Of a DNA stretch of 50,230 nucleotides, positions 48,767-50,230 are shown in pieces. The stretch spans positions 1 through 50,230 of the IMG/VR virus record IMGVR_UViG_3300030012_000996; one strand, given 5' to 3'. The DNA is from a virus. How positions within the stretch are numbered: the first letter of the stretch is position 1; every line of letters begins with the position of its first letter. Both the position numbers and the translations under genes were made by a program. Below the pieces are notes generated by a model. The model made no database searches. It was not told where the DNA came from and saw only the letters and a program-made list of their open reading frames with translations.

Positions 48767-49591
48767 ATGCGTTTGAATCGGGCACATAATCAAAAAAAAA
48801 TAAACAACTTCAGACAGGGCCGTATAAACTCTAGGCTTGAAGTTAGACGACAGCTTGTCCTAAGAAACAACCTAGAAAAAAGATTTTTTAGAAAGCTAAA
48901 CACGCTATTTAGAAAGTTCATCAATGTTCATATGCATCTATATAAACAATATGGGATATACGAGCAGGGCGTAGCAGCCGAAAGTCTTAACGAAGACCTT
49001 TTCCCTTTGATGCTTTCGCATTACCGCAGAACATTCCAAGCAATGTATAAGTTCAACGAAGATAAATACGAGAGAATGAGAAAGGCGGAAGAAGCCTTCG
49101 TTTTCGGTAGAAGCACCGACTTTGAAGCCGTAGTTAACGAATACTTCAATAGCAGACAGTTAATACTGTCTGGAATATCAGCAAGACTAGCGAGTAGAAT
49201 TTCAAGAACCATTGAAATAGCCAGAGCTGAAAACCTCACGTTGCCACAGATAGCAAAACTCGTTTCGGATAAGTTTTTACCTATAGGAAGAAGTCGGGCC
49301 GCTTTGATAGCCAGGACTGAAACCCATAATGCCGCTTCATTTGCTAACCACTCATACCACCTAAGCGTAGAGAGAGACTTAGGCGTAAAAATGCAAAAGC
49401 AATGGGTAGCGACCAACGACGCCAGAACCAGACAGACTCACGCTGCGGCAAGTGGACAGACCGTAGACATGTCGGAAGATTTCATTGTAGGCGGTGTGCC
49501 TATGAGTTTTGCAGGAGACTCAAGGGGTGGTGCAGCTAACGTTATTAACTGCAGGTGTGTAATAGTCTACGCGGACGAGAGGGATATGTAG
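48767..49591 (+). CDS. Head morphogenesis protein, SPP1 gp7/Mu F-like, 274 aa
   Basis: The start is uncertain: the ATG at 48767 is preceded closely by GGAG, and in-frame extension into the portal gene is possible from a TTG at 48698. The C-terminal domain shows the family signature ALIARTETHNAASFANHSYH, KQWVATNDARTRQTHAAASG, GGAANVINCRCVIVYADE. These minor head proteins bind the portal and help DNA exit. It ends unit 8; unit 1 runs against it beyond a terminator. Confidence 0.8.
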   Translation: MRLNRAHNQKKINNFRQGRINSRLEVRRQLVLRNNLEKRFFRKLNTLFRKFINVHMHLYKQYGIYEQGVAAESLNEDLFPLMLSHYRRTFQAMYKFNEDKYERMRKAEEAFVFGRSTDFEAVVNEYFNSRQLILSGISARLASRISRTIEIARAENLTLPQIAKLVSDKFLPIGRSRAALIARTETHNAASFANHSYHLSVERDLGVKMQKQWVATNDARTRQTHAAASGQTVDMSEDFIVGGVPMSFAGDSRGGAANVINCRCVIVYADERDM

Positions 49592-49676
49592 CTAGTGTGA
49601 TAGGGAACAAACAGGAGACGCACTTGGAATTCCCTACCTCGCAGCTTCACTAGCAAAACTGTTAACGTACCAAGTG
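49591..49676 (+). ncRNA. Candidate pseudoknotted RNA element after the last head gene
   Basis: Three seven-base complementarities interlock: GCTAGTG/CACTAGC (49591-49597 with 49648-49654), inside it TAGGGAA/TTCCCTA (49601-49607 with 49630-49636), and CACTTGG in the loop of that inner stem (49621-49627) with CCAAGTG downstream of everything (49670-49676). The last pairing makes a pseudoknot. The element lies in the 3' untranslated part of the packaging unit, before the terminator at 49724. No known RNA class was recognised. Confidence 0.45.
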
Positions 49677-49723
49677 GTTTTCATGCATATTTATTATACA
49701 CCATGAATTTAGGCTAAAAGACG

Positions 49724-49748
49724 GCCCACAGATCAGTGGGCTTTATTT
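49724..49748. terminator. Bidirectional terminator between units 8 and 1
   Basis: GCCCAC (49724-49729) pairs with GTGGGC (49736-49741) around a six-base loop. Rightward it is followed by TTTATTT; leftward by CGTCTTTT. It overlaps the stop codon of the leftward junction-spanning gene. It separates two converging transcription units. Confidence 0.8.
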
Positions 49749-50230
49749 ACTATCTCGTAATCCTTAGTAACTATGCCAATATCCTTGTTACCTCTGAAGT
49801 GAGCTTTGACAAAGCTGATTTTTCCGTCTCTATATCTTCTGATGTGCTTCCTGACAGCGTGGAATGCTCTACCTTCGCTGTTCCCAGTGCTTTTACAATC
49901 ACCCTCTGTCGTTCCAAACAAATCAAGTTTCAAAACCTTGTGCTCATACTTAGGCTTTGCGCGTAACTCCGAAACGGAAAACTTTTTGCTCAAAGGCACT
50001 AACTTAGCGTTTTCCTTAGTGATTCCTTTCACACTAGATGTGTTAGTTATCTGTGGATAGGTAAGCATAAGACATAACCTACAATGAACGTTGAGTATCA
50101 TACCAACGAAATTGTTTAGGCTTGCGTTGTTGTACATACCGCCGTGTGTGTCCGATCCAGTGTCGGTATATTCATAGAAACTGCTTTCCTCTGGCAACCA
50201 AAAGGTGTAGCCTGAAAACTCGTTCTTATC
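49733..50230 (-). CDS. Junction-spanning phage protein, C-terminal part
   Basis: The remainder of the 355-residue protein that starts at 647; bases 50154-50230 repeat 1-77, so the unique part here is 49733-50153. It holds SDTHGGMYNNASLNNFVGMI and a Cys/Leu-rich stretch, and ends in EGRAFHAVRKHIRRYRDGKI, SFVKAHFRGNKDIGIVTKDY. This basic end (HxVRxHxRRxxxGKxxxVxxHxRG) is one I recall as the C-terminus of many unrelated-looking phage proteins; its function is not known to me, but the charge suggests nucleic-acid or virion binding. Confidence 0.8.
   Translation of the reverse strand, partial: DKNEFSGYTFWLPEESSFYEYTDTGSDTHGGMYNNASLNNFVGMILNVHCRLCLMLTYPQITNTSSVKGITKENAKLVPLSKKFSVSELRAKPKYEHKVLKLDLFGTTEGDCKSTGNSEGRAFHAVRKHIRRYRDGKISFVKAHFRGNKDIGIVTKDYEIVNKAH
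50154..50230. repeat. Terminal direct repeat, right copy (circular overlap)
   Basis: Identical to bases 1-77. Removing one copy closes the genome to a circle of 50,153 bases, and the leftward gene then runs uninterrupted. Confidence 0.95.

Noticed and set aside
49591-49654. A tRNA-like outline: seven-pair end stem followed by TG at the positions of U8 and R9
   Set aside because: No T-arm with GGTTCGANNCC-like sequence, no anticodon arm of five pairs, and only 64 bases; the inner stem fits a simple hairpin instead.

Overview
The window is a complete, circular, tailed-phage genome of about 50,153 unique bases. Bases 1-77 are repeated exactly at 50154-50230, and one leftward gene reads in frame straight across the join (647 to 1, then 50153 to 49733), so the two ends are one place. 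The phage is a siphovirus by gene content: HK97-type head, a short 636-residue tape measure, a TP901-1-type tail tube and gene-transfer-agent-like tail-tip genes. Lipoprotein spanins imply a Gram-negative host. The low GC, AGA/ATA-rich codon use and fibre proteins of families I associate with sea-water phages suggest a marine host; I cannot name it. TAA, TAG and TGA all end genes, so the code is the standard bacterial one. No integrase, excisionase or clear CI repressor is present, so a lytic life is likely.

Layout by transcription unit. Unit 1 (leftward, 865 to 49733 across the join): two genes of unknown function. Unit 2 (rightward, 1005-27866): prohead protease, major capsid, decoration-like protein, a 12-kb cassette of repeat-rich fibres and adhesins, then head-tail connectors, tail tube, a G/GT frameshifting chaperone pair, tape measure, tail tip and a holin-like protein. 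A 504-base gene-free stretch follows (27867-28370). Unit 3 (rightward, 28371-34447): two large secreted proteins, membrane and lipoprotein genes including a nested spanin pair, a small membrane protein, a thermonuclease, the endolysin and a small winged-helix-like protein. Unit 4 (leftward, 36756 to 34449): a chain of ten tightly coupled genes, five of them 58 residues or shorter, ending in a 2-oxoglutarate oxygenase. Unit 5 (leftward, 39677 to 36811): RecB-like exonuclease, Sak3-like annealing protein, a winged-helix protein, HNH and Vsr nucleases. Unit 6 (rightward, 39757-41618): Cro-like regulator, ParB-like protein, cytosine-C5 methyltransferase. Unit 7 (leftward, 44805 to 41611): DUF3846 protein, two unknowns, replication initiator, primase-helicase. 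Unit 8 (rightward, 44965-49591): small and large terminase, portal, head morphogenesis protein.

Regulation looks organised by a phage-specific DNA element. An 18-mer, TAAACCTTTTTTGGAATA, occurs four times with at most one mismatch (920-937, 28244-28261, 36822-36839, 44871-44888), always in the same orientation, and in each case a -10-like hexamer lies 18-20 bases away on the leftward side. Three of these head leftward units 1, 4 and 7 (replication and small accessory genes). The fourth points into the gene-free 27.9-28.2 kb stretch, which ends in a UUCG-loop terminator; this predicts a leftward non-coding RNA of roughly 345 bases, the most interesting candidate in the window. A related half-site (TTTGGAATAAT just after TATAAT) marks rightward units 6 and 8.

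Other structured signals are a pseudoknot-capable element after the last head gene (49591-49676), a hairpin that traps the start codon of the first unit-3 gene (28349-28373), a nine-A slippery site for the tail chaperone, and intrinsic terminators placed behind the capsid pair and behind the first replication-unit gene, probably to set relative expression. Protein repeats in the fibre genes are kept while their codons are scrambled, which would limit recombination between repeats.
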